In this document: positions 7,260 to 16,061 of the stretch, one piece after another
How positions within the stretch are numbered: the first letter of the stretch is position 1
Layout: every line of letters starts with the position of its first letter
From: Patescibacteria group bacterium
Lineage (GTDB): Bacteria > Patescibacteriota > Minisyncoccia > Phycocordibacterales > UBA1006
Length of the DNA stretch: 20,099 nucleotides
NCBI GenBank assembly: GCA_020428615.1
Contig: JAGQMO010000002.1
Coordinates: 1 to 20,099 of the forward strand
Direction: 5' to 3'
The notes under the pieces: model-generated
The model's database searches: none
Told to the model about the DNA's origin: nothing
The model's input: the letters and a program-made list of their open reading frames with translations, nothing else
Position numbers and translations under genes: made by a program

Positions 7260-7865
7260 ATGAAAGATCATAAAAAAGGATTTACCCTTATTGAGATAGT
7301 AACAGTACTTGGTCTCATGGCCATTATTTTAATTATTGTTCTCGCGAGTCTAAACCAGAGTCGTATGAATACCAGAGACAATTTGAGAATTTCCAATATT
7401 GAGACTATTCGTGTAGCGCTTGAAGAATATCGCGCGTTTTGTGGTGTTTTTCCCGCAACACTTGAACTTGATGCAGATAACGGGCTCAACGGTATGACTT
7501 GTAGTCATACGTTTGGTGAGTTCATACCGGAAATTCCTACTGCGCCGACACGAAATGGTGATTCACTTCTTGTTGACGGAACCGTTCCAACACAATCGGT
7601 TTTCAATGGATATTTTTACGCTGCACTATCGACATCTCTCAATGGACCGTCTTGTTACGAATATCATCTAGGCGCAGAATTAGAATTTGCAACAAACAAT
7701 GAAGAAGATCAGTCCAGGTATCTTTCCGAAGATCATGATTTTGAAGATGGTGAGGGAGACTACTCGTATCGCTGTGCATCATCTGCTCCTGATTTCGGTA
7801 GCGCAAATCCCGCGACTGATGATTTGAACGGATTATATGATTTTAGAAGTTTGAATAATCATTAA
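7260..7865 (+). CDS. Minor pilin / pseudopilin (GspG-like)
   Basis: A prepilin of 201 aa with a 7-residue basic leader, cleavage site KKG|FTLIE and Glu at mature position 5. A hydrophobic helix of about 20 residues follows. The next region (TRDNLRISNIETIRVALEEY) resembles the amphipathic helix of GspG-type pseudopilins. The C-terminal domain is acidic and has four cysteines (FCG, TCS, SCY, RCA), consistent with two disulfides outside the cell. It may sit at the pilus tip or act in priming; this is inference from family and position. It is 8 bases upstream of pilD and follows its own promoter, so it probably starts the pseudopilin operon. Confidence 0.85.
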   Translation: MKDHKKGFTLIEIVTVLGLMAIILIIVLASLNQSRMNTRDNLRISNIETIRVALEEYRAFCGVFPATLELDADNGLNGMTCSHTFGEFIPEIPTAPTRNGDSLLVDGTVPTQSVFNGYFYAALSTSLNGPSCYEYHLGAELEFATNNEEDQSRYLSEDHDFEDGEGDYSYRCASSAPDFGSANPATDDLNGLYDFRSLNNH

Positions 7866-7873
7866 TTTACTCT

Positions 7874-8710
7874 ATGAATACACTCATTATTGTTATTGCG
7901 ACTGTCTTTGGGTTACTCGTTGGAAGTTTTCTGAATGTGATCGCGCTCCGTTTCCATATAGGAAAAGGTATTCGAGGTCGTTCTCAATGTTTTTCGTGTA
8001 ATCATGTGCTCGGATGGAAAGATCTCATCCCTCTTTTCTCATTCGTCTTGCAAAAAGGGAGGTGCCGATATTGTTTGAGCCACATTTCTGTTGATAATCT
8101 TTACGCTGAACTATGCACTGGTGTCTTTTTTGGACTCATTGCTGGGAGAGCTGCTTTGTTTGGAGAGATTCCTCTCACGTTAGGGTATTTTATCAGTACA
8201 CTGTTTCTTTTTATTCTCTTTTCAATCCTTATTGTTATTTTTCTCTATGATGTGCGTCATAAAATTATTCCCGATGTATTATCTCTCGTATTTGGAGTGA
8301 TGTCTTTTGTCAGCATATTTTTATTTGATGTAGCTAACCACATTTTTACATACACTGGTGTGCATATGCCATCATGGTTCCATATATTCTCTGGAATACT
8401 CATTCCTTTACCATTTGTTGTACTCTGGTTCATTTCACGAGGTCGTTGGATTGGACTCGGTGATCCGAAATTAATGGTTGGGATAGGGTTTCTTCTTGGA
8501 TTTGAAAGAGGAGTATCCGCAGTATTTTTGTCATTTTGGCTAGGTGCATTGTTTGCACTTGGGCTTATGCTCATGAATGCTCTTTTTCATAAAACATTGT
8601 TACGTAAGGGTAAAAAAAGTATAATGAAAGCAGAGTTGCCTTTTGCTCCGTTTCTCATTATTGCTACGCTCGTGGTTCTCATTGGAGACGCGAACGTTCT
8701 CTTGTTGTAA
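7874..8710 (+). CDS. pilD: Prepilin leader peptidase / N-methyltransferase PilD
   Basis: PilD is the membrane aspartic protease that cuts the prepilin leader after Gly and methylates the new N-terminus. It probably processes all six prepilins of this locus. The 278-aa protein has the N-terminal phrase GSFLNVIALR and a four-cysteine cytoplasmic loop (C39, C42, C64, C67; C-x2-C pairs) that normally binds zinc. Several membrane helices follow. Both catalytic aspartates are present: D126 in LYDVRHKIIPD and D197 in the GxGD motif GLGDPKLM. It is the only cytosol-facing pilus protein here with cysteines. The start at 7874 places the first helix at the N-terminus. Confidence 0.96.
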   Translation: MNTLIIVIATVFGLLVGSFLNVIALRFHIGKGIRGRSQCFSCNHVLGWKDLIPLFSFVLQKGRCRYCLSHISVDNLYAELCTGVFFGLIAGRAALFGEIPLTLGYFISTLFLFILFSILIVIFLYDVRHKIIPDVLSLVFGVMSFVSIFLFDVANHIFTYTGVHMPSWFHIFSGILIPLPFVVLWFISRGRWIGLGDPKLMVGIGFLLGFERGVSAVFLSFWLGALFALGLMLMNALFHKTLLRKGKKSIMKAELPFAPFLIIATLVVLIGDANVLLL

Positions 8711-8724
8711 ATTCTATTTAGTTT

Positions 8725-9399
8725 ATGATTCTTGCTTTTCGAAACAATAAAAAAAAATATCTTTCTCAGAAAGGGTTTAGCTTGATTGAATTTGTGGTCG
8801 TTCTTGTTATTTTTTCTATTATGTCGAGCGTATCTATTTTTAACTATAATAATTACCGCAACGTTATCCGAGAAATTAATGTATCCCAAGACATCGCACT
8901 ATCAATTCGTCAGGCACAGGTCTACGGACTCTCATCAACAGATCGTATTGTTGGAGACAGTGATACAGACCCTGAAGACTTATTTGCATTCAATCAGAGC
9001 ATCCCAGACATCACCCAAGATCGTTCAATTCGAGGCGTTGTTATTGATTCTGATAACGAGAGTATTATTATTTTTGAAGATCTCAACAGAAATTTCGTAT
9101 ACGATTCATCAACCGATCGCATTATTGATACCAGAACAATCCTTGCAAGCGGTGTAGAGATTCTTGGTGTTGATTTGTGCGATACGAATCCTAATTGCGA
9201 CAATGTACAAACTGACCCGGTGCATATTGCATTCCAGCGTCCATATCCAGACGCATATATCTCTTTGGATGGTGCCCCCTCTACGACATATGATTTTGCA
9301 TCAATACTTATCAGCTCTTCTTCAACGCCGGATCGATATGTTGAGTTAAATATGATTGGTAACATTTCTGTTAAAAAAGATTATGAAGTTTCTCCATAG
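8725..9399 (+). CDS. Pseudopilin, GspH/FimT-like
   Basis: A 224-aa prepilin-like protein with a 17-residue basic leader and cleavage site QKG|FSLIE. A strongly hydrophobic helix is followed by SQDIALSIRQAQVYGLSS, matching the GspH/FimT N-terminal region. Later, FEDLNRNFVYDSSTDRIID matches the acidic loop phrase common in GspH-type pseudopilins. Two cysteines (DLCDTNPNC) are close together and may form a small disulfide loop. In related machines this protein belongs to the minor-pilin tip complex that primes assembly. It lies 14 bases after pilD and overlaps the next gene by 17 bases, consistent with one operon. Confidence 0.85.
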   Translation: MILAFRNNKKKYLSQKGFSLIEFVVVLVIFSIMSSVSIFNYNNYRNVIREINVSQDIALSIRQAQVYGLSSTDRIVGDSDTDPEDLFAFNQSIPDITQDRSIRGVVIDSDNESIIIFEDLNRNFVYDSSTDRIIDTRTILASGVEILGVDLCDTNPNCDNVQTDPVHIAFQRPYPDAYISLDGAPSTTYDFASILISSSSTPDRYVELNMIGNISVKKDYEVSP

Positions 9400-9955
9400 T
9401 AACAATCAAAAAAATGGATTCACATTGGTTGAGATCATGGTGTCGGTAGCAATTTTTACTATTATTATTACGATTGGGATGGGTGCTCTTGTTTCCTTGA
9501 TTGATTCTTATCAAATTTCTCGTCAAGAAAAGAATGTACACGATAATTTGAATTATGCGTTGGAGGCTATGATACGAGAAATTCGACTCGGCCAAAATTA
9601 TTATGCTGATGCTTCTCCATCCGGAGTGGATACGGGTGCCGTTGGTGGTGATGGTATTGGAGATTCCTTAGGGTTTGATGCTGCTGACAATCGGGGATAT
9701 GTTGTCTACTATGTTGAAAATGGCGCACTTATGGTGTATCGAAACGGTGGCGTTAATGATGGTGTTCACGCATTAACTGACAGCAGTCAAATCACCATCG
9801 ATTCGATTCGTTTTACCGTTACGGGAACAGATCCATTGAACCTTGGCGACCATAATCAACCCCTCGTTTGGATTCAAGTACAAGCTACTTATCCAGGAGA
9901 AACGCGAGAGACAACCGTGCAAACGCTCGTTTCCCAACGAACGCTTGATGTATAA
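9383..9955 (+). CDS. Pseudopilin, PilW/GspJ-like
   Basis: A 190-aa prepilin-like protein with a 12-residue leader and cleavage site KNG|FTLVE. The hydrophobic helix is followed by LNYALEAMIREIRLGQNYY, a phrase typical of PilW/GspJ minor pilins. The start is set at the ATG at 9383; an in-frame TTG at 9356 would add nine residues but lies deeper inside the previous gene. The chosen start still overlaps that gene by 17 bases. The product has no cysteine, unlike the other pseudopilins. Its C-terminal half looks like a beta domain (WIQVQATYPGETRETTVQTLVSQR). The stop is 9 bases before the PilV-like gene. Confidence 0.82.
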   Translation: MKFLHSNNQKNGFTLVEIMVSVAIFTIIITIGMGALVSLIDSYQISRQEKNVHDNLNYALEAMIREIRLGQNYYADASPSGVDTGAVGGDGIGDSLGFDAADNRGYVVYYVENGALMVYRNGGVNDGVHALTDSSQITIDSIRFTVTGTDPLNLGDHNQPLVWIQVQATYPGETRETTVQTLVSQRTLDV

Positions 9956-9964
9956 AAGAGAAAT

Positions 9965-10507
9965 ATGTTTACTTACAAACTTACAAAAAAACATACACAA
10001 GGATTTACATTAGTTGAAATGTTGATTGCAGTGTTTATTTTTACTGTTTCCCTTGCTGCACTTATGTCAGTGTCTGCACGTGGAATCAAATCCGCGAATT
10101 TTGCTCAAAAGCGCATTATTGCTGATTATTTGGCACTTGAAGGTATTGAGGTGGTACGTAACATACGTGATTCTGCCTTATTATCATTCAGTAGTGAAAG
10201 TACATGGCAGGACGTTTTCGACCAAGATGGTTGCTTGAGTCAGGGTGGTGCTGATCCGTCATGTCAGTTTATTTTAGGGGGGAACATTACACTTGAGCCA
10301 TGCACGGCTCCCTGCACAGTCTATTACAGCGAATCCAGTAATGCGTATCAGCATAATCAGTTACCCGGCTATGTTGACAGCGGTTTCACTCGTGAGATTA
10401 AATTGACAACAGTTCCAAGTAATAATCGTGAAATCATCGTGAGTGTTATTGTTGATTGGGGTACCGATCAAGTTGTGTACACAGATGACCTCATGTTGTG
10501 GTTATAA
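9965..10507 (+). CDS. Pseudopilin, PilV/GspI-like
   Basis: A 180-aa prepilin-like protein with leader MFTYKLTKKHTQ and cleavage site QG|FTLVE. After the membrane helix, ADYLALEGIEVVRNIRD matches the helix found in PilV/GspI-type minor pilins, where a Leu-Ala-x-Glu-Gly-Ile-Glu phrase is common. Four cysteines (DGC, PSC, EPC, APC) lie in the middle third, consistent with two disulfides. The C-terminal region looks like a beta sheet ending in IVSVIVDWGTDQVVYTDDL. The TAA stop overlaps a TATAAT box ahead of the next gene. The PilV assignment rests on the N-terminal half. Confidence 0.82.
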   Translation: MFTYKLTKKHTQGFTLVEMLIAVFIFTVSLAALMSVSARGIKSANFAQKRIIADYLALEGIEVVRNIRDSALLSFSSESTWQDVFDQDGCLSQGGADPSCQFILGGNITLEPCTAPCTVYYSESSNAYQHNQLPGYVDSGFTREIKLTTVPSNNREIIVSVIVDWGTDQVVYTDDLMLWL

Positions 10508-10508
10508 T
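10503..10508 (+). promoter_or_regulatory. Possible -10 box before the PilX-like gene
   Basis: TATAAT at 10503-10508 contains the TAA stop of the upstream gene and ends 6 bases before the ATG at 10515. No -35 is convincing. It may be a leaderless promoter for pilX-ligA, or a chance result of a TAA stop in AT-rich sequence. Confidence 0.35.
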
Positions 10509-10514
10509 ATTGTT

Positions 10515-11096
10515 ATGAAACATATGTATCCCTTACAAAAAAATAAAGGTTTCGTTATCTTGTTTGCAGTTTTGGTTTCATCCTTGATACTTCTTATCTC
10601 TGCGGGAATTTTCAATATTGTTCAAAAGGAAGTCGTACTTTCTTCGTATGCACGTGAATCACAACGAGCGTTCTATGCTGCAGATTCAGCATTAGAATGC
10701 GCCTTGTATGCTGATGTGAGTGGTGCTGTTGTTACCCCTACAGGACCAGGGACACCGTTTTCAGCAAATGCACCTGCTGACGGAGTTTTTGAATGCGCAG
10801 GCGATAGTATTGCAAGTACGTATCTTGAAACATCAGGTGGTACTGCAGATTATGACTATCCTTTTGTGTTTCGATATTATAATACCTATAATACGAACGA
10901 TAATAGTTGCGCCTATGTTCTTGTTGAGAAAAATTTGAAATCCACTGACCTCAGTATGATTGAAACCCGTATCACTGCTGTTGGATTTAACATCTGTACG
11001 GATAGTAGTGGCGTGTATAGTGGTGATGTCAATATTCCTGATTTTGATAATCCAACCCTACTTGAACGTCGTCTGAGCATTATTTATACACAGTAG
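10515..11096 (+). CDS. Pseudopilin, PilX-like (no Glu5)
   Basis: A 193-aa protein with a 12-residue basic leader and a putative cleavage site NKG|FVILF. Mature position 5 is Phe, not the usual Glu. That fits PilX/GspK-type minor pilins, which tolerate loss of Glu5 and cap the pilus tip. The phrase SYARESQRAFYAADSALECAL right after the helix is diagnostic of the PilX N-terminal region. Four cysteines (LEC, FEC, NSC, NIC) allow two disulfides. The start at 10515 is chosen because upstream extension to 10443 would run through the preceding gene and give the wrong topology. An alternative ATG at 10524 would shorten the leader by three residues. The stop is 3 bases before ligA. Confidence 0.8.
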   Translation: MKHMYPLQKNKGFVILFAVLVSSLILLISAGIFNIVQKEVVLSSYARESQRAFYAADSALECALYADVSGAVVTPTGPGTPFSANAPADGVFECAGDSIASTYLETSGGTADYDYPFVFRYYNTYNTNDNSCAYVLVEKNLKSTDLSMIETRITAVGFNICTDSSGVYSGDVNIPDFDNPTLLERRLSIIYTQ

Positions 11097-13109
<2,013 letters not shown>

Positions 13110-13127
13110 CATATCGTTCAATAGACA

Positions 13128-13155
13128 TTGAGCAATTGCCATTATCAGCTATACT
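13128..13155 (+). promoter_or_regulatory. Putative promoter for gatC-gatA
   Basis: TTGAGC (13128-13133) and TATACT (13150-13155) are separated by 16 bases. The predicted start site (about 13162) coincides with the ATG at 13163, suggesting a leaderless mRNA. This supports 13163 over the upstream in-frame TTG at 13136 and ATG at 13157. Confidence 0.6.
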
Positions 13156-13162
13156 GATGGGT

Positions 13163-13444
13163 ATGAATGCAGAAGATATACGAGCGCTCGCTGAACTCTC
13201 TCGGTTGGAACTCAATGACGAGGATATTGAATCGTACCGTAAAGACTTTGATGGGATTCTGAGATACATCAGCACCATTAATTCAGTGTCTGTTGATTCC
13301 TACGATGAAACAGTTCGCAGTGATACAACGAATATGATGAGAGACGATAATATCTCATATACACCAGGGGACTATACTGAGGTACTTTTAGAGGCAGCTC
13401 CGAAACGAGCAGGAGAGTATGTTCAAGTTGATAAAGTCTTATAA
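13163..13444 (+). CDS. gatC: Asp-tRNA(Asn)/Glu-tRNA(Gln) amidotransferase subunit GatC
   Basis: GatC is the small subunit that wraps around GatA and GatB in the GatCAB complex, which converts misacylated Asp-tRNA(Asn) and Glu-tRNA(Gln). With the start at 13163 the protein is 93 aa, the usual size. The N-terminus MNAEDIRALAELSRLELNDEDI matches the GatC opening (x-D-V-x-x-LA-x-LARL-x-L). The middle has the R-x-D signature (VRSDTTNMMRDD) and the end has LLEAAPKRAGEYVQVDKVL, like the family's APxxxGxFxVPKV. GatA follows 10 bases later. GatB is not in the window and is presumably encoded elsewhere. Confidence 0.93.
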   Translation: MNAEDIRALAELSRLELNDEDIESYRKDFDGILRYISTINSVSVDSYDETVRSDTTNMMRDDNISYTPGDYTEVLLEAAPKRAGEYVQVDKVL

Positions 13445-13454
13445 ATAAAGAGTT

Positions 13455-14855
13455 ATGATATTTAGTAACACAACAATTAAAGAACTACACCAAGCGTTAA
13501 AAGCGGGCACGGTTACCTCAAAAGAATTGTATGATGCAAGTATATCAGCTATTAAAGAGCGTGATGAATCCATTCATGCCTTTATTGAAGTGTTTGATGA
13601 TCAAGATACGAGCGTAGCGGTAGGTGACCAGATTCTCTCAGGTATTCCATTTGCGGTAAAAGATAATATTCTCTTTAAAGGAAAGAAAGCAAGCGTAGCT
13701 TCAAAGATTCTTGAAAATTATGTGGCAAGTTACGACTCAAAGATCGCGGAAATTTTAAAAGAGCAGGGAGCAATACTTATAGGGCGAGCAAACATGGATG
13801 ACTCTGCTATGGGTACGTCAACTGAAAGCTCCTACTATGGTATTACCAGAAATCCAATTGATGAAACACGTGTCCCAGGAGGGTCTTCAGGAGGTCCTGC
13901 AGCAGCTGTTGCAGCGGGTATGGTAATGTATGCACTTGGAAGTGATACGGGCGGGTCAATCCGACAACCTGCAGCATGTTGCGGAGTGGTTGGGCTTAAA
14001 CCGACCTATGGATCAGTCTCACGCCGTGGTCTCATTGCACTCGCGTCATCGCTCGATGTGATTGGTCCTATTACTCATTCGGTTGAAGATGCGGAAACAG
14101 TGTTCAATGTGATACATGAATATGATGAGCTCGATAACACCTCGGTTCCTCTTGATGTTCGTAAAACCTACCAAGAAAAGAATGTTAATAATAAAGTTAT
14201 AGGTGTACCGCGATCATTCTTAGAGGTTGAAGGTATTCATCCGGATGTTCTAAAAAATTTCAATAAATCATTGGAAAAAATGAAGCAGAAGGGGTACAGC
14301 ATTGTAGATGTTGAATTACCTAATATCAAACATGCACTTGCCGTCTACTATATTATTCAGCCTGCAGAGGCGTCTTCAAACCTTGCGCGTTACGATGGCA
14401 TTCGTTACGGTCTTTCAGAAAAAGGTGAAGACCTCATTGATGGATACAAAAAGACAAAAACCGCAGGTTTCGGCAGAGAGGTGCAACGCAGAATCATGCT
14501 CGGTACGTATGTGCTCTCATCTGGTTACCATGATGAATACTATTACAAAGCACGACAACTTCGAGCAAAGATAACAGAGGAAATTCGAGAAGTGTTTGAA
14601 ACCATTGATATTTTGGCAACACCTACGGCACCAAACGTGGCATTCAAATTCGGTGAGAAGAAAGACCCTATTTCGTTATATTTAGAAGATATTTTTACCG
14701 TTCCATACAATTTGACGGGGAATCCTGCTATTTCGATTCCTTCTGGTACAAATAGAGAAGGGATGCCGTTTGGTATGCACTTTACCGCACCAATGTTTTG
14801 TGAAAACAAGCTCTTTGCAGTCGGGAAAGATTTTGAAAATGCTATACTAGAGTAA
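13455..14855 (+). CDS. gatA: Asp-tRNA(Asn)/Glu-tRNA(Gln) amidotransferase subunit GatA
   Basis: GatA is the glutaminase subunit that frees ammonia for GatB. The 466-aa protein contains the amidase signature with the complete Lys-Ser-Ser triad: K69 in AVKDN, S144 in GGSSGG and S168 in [10 protein letters not shown]. The spacings of 75 and 24 residues equal those in known Gat[20 protein letters not shown] and [10 protein letters not shown] are typical GatA phrases. [15 protein letters not shown] has Pro where Ser is common. A weak purine stretch AAAGAG precedes the ATG by 3 bases. The gene's end overlaps a TATACT box that may serve the next gene. Confidence 0.96.
   Translation: MIFSNTTIKELHQALKAGTVTSKELYDASISAIKERDESIHAFIEVFDDQDTSVAVGDQILSGIPFAVKDNILFKGKKASVASKILENYVASYDSKIAEILKEQGAILIGRANMDDSAMGTSTESSYYGITRNPIDETRVPGGSSGGPAAAVAAGMVMYALGSDTGGSIRQPAACCGVVGLKPTYGSVSRRGLIALASSLDVIGPITHSVEDAETVFNVIHEYDELDNTSVPLDVRKTYQEKNVNNKVIGVPRSFLEVEGIHPDVLKNFNKSLEKMKQKGYSIVDVELPNIKHALAVYYIIQPAEASSNLARYDGIRYGLSEKGEDLIDGYKKTKTAGFGREVQRRIMLGTYVLSSGYHDEYYYKARQLRAKITEEIREVFETIDILATPTAPNVAFKFGEKKDPISLYLEDIFTVPYNLTGNPAISIPSGTNREGMPFGMHFTAPMFCENKLFAVGKDFENAILE
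14843..14848 (+). promoter_or_regulatory. Possible -10 box for the HEPN-like gene
   Basis: TATACT (14843-14848) sits in the last codons of gatA, 16 bases before the ATG at 14865, giving a predicted leader of about 10 bases. No clear -35 is seen. Confidence 0.35.
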
Positions 14856-14864
14856 CTCGCATAT

Positions 14865-15386
14865 ATGGGTTTTTTTGGAACAATTGGAGATTTTTTTCAG
14901 AGTGATTTTTCAGGGCTGCTTACTTTTTTTTACATACTCTCAGGGATCATTACGGCTGCATTTTTAGGGGGGTGTATATATTCTTGGCTTGGTATCCTCA
15001 GTGTGTCTGAACGTGAGAAGGACAGGAAAGAAAAACACTTTAAAATCATACGGGAAAATAAATCTCCTCGAGCACAACAATGGGATTCAATTGTGAATAT
15101 GTTTCGATCAGACGATCCGGTGCAATGGCGCATGGCAATTATTGATGCCGATACGGTTCTTGAAGAACTCATTACAGAACTTGGATACCAAGGGGATACA
15201 TTTGGAGAAAAACTCATGTCTCTCAAACACGATGGTATTTCATGGACTGATGCTGCGTGGGAGGTACACCTCTTGCGGAATAAATTAGCACACGAGGGAA
15301 GTCGATATCCTCTCAATCAGCGTGAAGCATTCAGAGCATATAAGATTTATGAGAATATTCTCATGGGAAATGGGTATCTTGCGTAA
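14865..15386 (+). CDS. Membrane-anchored protein with HEPN-like R-x4-H domain
   Basis: I do not recognise a named gene. The 173-aa product has one N-terminal membrane segment (about residues 16-46), a short basic linker and a helical cytoplasmic domain. The domain contains RNKLAHEG: R138 and H143 form the R-x4-H motif of HEPN domains, placed near the C-terminal end of a helix after SWTDAAWEVHLL. HEPN domains include RNases (many toxins and Abi proteins) as well as non-catalytic nucleotide-binding members. There is no adjacent nucleotidyltransferase or antitoxin gene, and the context is gatCA upstream and a tRNA-fMet gene downstream. I recall similar proteins as common hypotheticals in CPR genomes, so a housekeeping role is as likely as a toxic one. 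Confidence 0.6.
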   Translation: MGFFGTIGDFFQSDFSGLLTFFYILSGIITAAFLGGCIYSWLGILSVSEREKDRKEKHFKIIRENKSPRAQQWDSIVNMFRSDDPVQWRMAIIDADTVLEELITELGYQGDTFGEKLMSLKHDGISWTDAAWEVHLLRNKLAHEGSRYPLNQREAFRAYKIYENILMGNGYLA

Positions 15387-15406
15387 TCAAAAATTGTATG
15401 TAATAT
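15379..15406 (+). promoter_or_regulatory. Putative promoter of tRNA-fMet
   Basis: TTGCGT (15379-15384) and TAATAT (15401-15406) are separated by 16 bases. The predicted start is near 15413, six bases before the tRNA. A 7-bp inverted repeat, GTATGTA / TACATAC (15396-15402 and 15412-15418), overlaps the -10 box and abuts the tRNA. Confidence 0.5.
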
Positions 15407-15418
15407 GAATGTACATAC

Positions 15419-15489
15419 AGCGGGATGGAGTAATGGTATCTCATCAGGCTCATAACCTGAAGACGCTCGTTCGAATCGAGCTCCCGCAA
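15419..15489 (+). tRNA. tRNA-fMet (initiator, anticodon CAT)
   Basis: A cloverleaf can be folded by eye: acceptor AGCGGGA / TCCCGCA, D stem GAG/CTC, anticodon stem TCAGG/CCTGA with loop CTCATAA, T stem GCTCG/CGAGC with loop TTCGAAT, and discriminator A. Position 1 (A) cannot pair with position 72 (A), and pair 11-24 is A-U. Both are hallmarks of bacterial initiator tRNA. CCA is not encoded. The anticodon stem has only two of the three G-C pairs usual in initiators (A29-U41). Confidence 0.9.
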
Positions 15490-15494
15490 CATGA

Positions 15495-15532
15495 AATAAA
15501 AAACGAAATGCAGTTTCATTTCGTTTTTTATT
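15495..15532. terminator. Long hairpin terminator between tRNA-fMet and the opposing tRNA-Met
   Basis: AAAAAACGAAATG (15498-15510) pairs perfectly with CATTTCGTTTTTT (15517-15529) across a CAGTTT loop. Extension to 15495-15532 gives 16 bp. A tracts on one arm and T tracts on the other make it suitable for both strands, which converge here. Confidence 0.88.
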
Positions 15533-15543
15533 GTATCTTGGTG

Positions 15544-15617
15544 TGTCGAGGGTGGGAATTGAACCCACGACCTTAGGTTTATGAGTCCTACGCTCTGACC
15601 AACTGAGCTACCCCGAC
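15544..15617 (-). tRNA. tRNA-Met (elongator type, anticodon CAT)
   Basis: Read on the minus strand: acceptor GTCGGGG / CCTCGAC with one G-U pair, D arm GCTC/GAGC, anticodon loop CTCATAA, T stem GTGGG/CCCAC with loop TTCAATT, discriminator A, no encoded CCA. Pair 1-72 is G-C, so it is not the initiator. CAT could also be lysidine-modified tRNA-Ile2. The acceptor has G4-C69 and G5-U68 rather than the C4-G69 and C5-G68 of E. coli Ile2, which favours Met, but the choice is not certain. Pair 31-39 is an A-A mismatch. Confidence 0.85.
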
Positions 15618-15626
15618 ATAGGTTCA

Positions 15627-15654
15627 AAGATACCACATTGACCTTGAAATTCAA
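15627..15654 (-). promoter_or_regulatory. Putative promoter of the minus-strand tRNA-Met
   Basis: On the minus strand, TTGAAT (15654-15649) and TATCTT (15632-15627) are separated by 16 bases, with TGTGG just before the -10. The predicted start (about 15620) is 3 bases before the mature 5' end. Confidence 0.6.
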
Positions 15655-15665
15655 CCGATATTCTG

Positions 15666-15696
15666 TTGCAAACCGTACTTATTGTGCTACTATTAT
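15666..15696 (+). promoter_or_regulatory. Putative promoter of tRNA-Asp
   Basis: TTGCAA (15666-15671) is followed by overlapping -10 candidates TACTAT (15688-15693, 16-base spacer) and TATTAT (15691-15696, 19-base spacer). The predicted start at 15700-15703 nearly coincides with the tRNA 5' end at 15704. It is divergent to the tRNA-Met promoter, with the two -35 boxes 11 bases apart. Confidence 0.55.
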
Positions 15697-15703
15697 CCCT
15701 GTT

Positions 15704-15778
15704 GCGCCGGTAGCTCAACTTGGTTAGAGCACCCGCCTGTCACGCGGGAGGTTGCGGGTTCAAGTCCCGTCTGGCGCG
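15704..15778 (+). tRNA. tRNA-Asp (anticodon GTC)
   Basis: Acceptor GCGCCGG / CTGGCGC (one G-U), D arm GCTC/GAGC, anticodon stem CCGCC... with loop CTGTCAC (GTC), T stem GCGGG/CCCGT with loop TTCAAGT. Discriminator G73 is as expected for Asp. CCA is not encoded (CCG follows). Confidence 0.95.
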
Positions 15779-15785
15779 CCGAAAG

Positions 15786-15816
15786 TAAAAATCACAGATT
15801 AATCCTGTGATTTTTA
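15786..15816. terminator. Hairpin terminator between tRNA-Asp and the opposing tRNA-Thr
   Basis: TAAAAATCACAG (15786-15797) pairs perfectly over 12 bp with CTGTGATTTTTA (15805-15816) across a 7-base loop. The flanking A and T runs suit both converging tRNA genes. Confidence 0.88.
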
Positions 15817-15829
15817 TTTGGGTTTTCTG

Positions 15830-15902
15830 AGCCAACGCCGGGGCTTGAACCCGGGACCTCCGCCTTACCATGGCGACGCTCTACCAGCTGAGCTACGATG
15901 GC
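15830..15902 (-). tRNA. tRNA-Thr (anticodon GGT)
   Basis: On the minus strand: acceptor GCCATCG / CGTTGGC with a U5-U68 mismatch, D arm GCTC/GAGC, anticodon stem TCGCC/GGCGG with loop ATGGTAA (GGT), T stem CCGGG/CCCGG with loop TTCAAGC, discriminator T. CCA is not encoded. Confidence 0.93.
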
Positions 15903-15932
15903 ATATGAGTTTTTGTTTGTAGGAACGGTCTT

Positions 15933-15961
15933 ATACTAATATAAAATAAAGGGATAATCAA
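15933..15961 (-). promoter_or_regulatory. Putative promoter of tRNA-Thr
   Basis: On the minus strand, TTGATT (15961-15956) and TAGTAT (15938-15933) are separated by 17 bases. The predicted start near 15926 leaves about 24 bases before the mature 5' end. It lies in the 159-base gap between the tRNA and the next gene. Confidence 0.45.
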
Positions 15962-15997
15962 ACTACGAGATGGCTATTAGATCATTCATACCTTCAT

Positions 15998-16025
15998 TTG
16001 TCTACCTTTTTGATTGTGGTATGAT
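15998..16025 (+). promoter_or_regulatory. Putative promoter of the membrane-anchored beta-domain gene
   Basis: TTGTCT (15998-16003) and TATGAT (16020-16025) are separated by 16 bases, with TGTGG before the -10 (extended). The predicted start near 16032 gives a leader of about 30 bases. A nearer TAATAT (16046-16051) is an alternative with a leader of about 4 bases. Confidence 0.5.
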
Positions 16026-16061
16026 ATATGTAGTTATTCGCTCATTAATATATGCATTACT

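Noticed and set aside
10443..10514. Upstream extension of the PilX-like gene into the preceding gene
   Set aside because: It overlaps coding sequence of the PilV-like gene by over 60 bases and would place about 36 residues before the pilin cleavage site.
15347..15654. Minus-strand open frames across the tRNA region
   Set aside because: They run through two tRNA genes and a terminator, have no recognisable domain, and are by-products of structured RNA sequence.
15495..15816. Repeated hairpins as a CRISPR or integron-like array
   Set aside because: The hairpin sequences differ, are not regularly spaced, and each fits a terminator after a tRNA gene.
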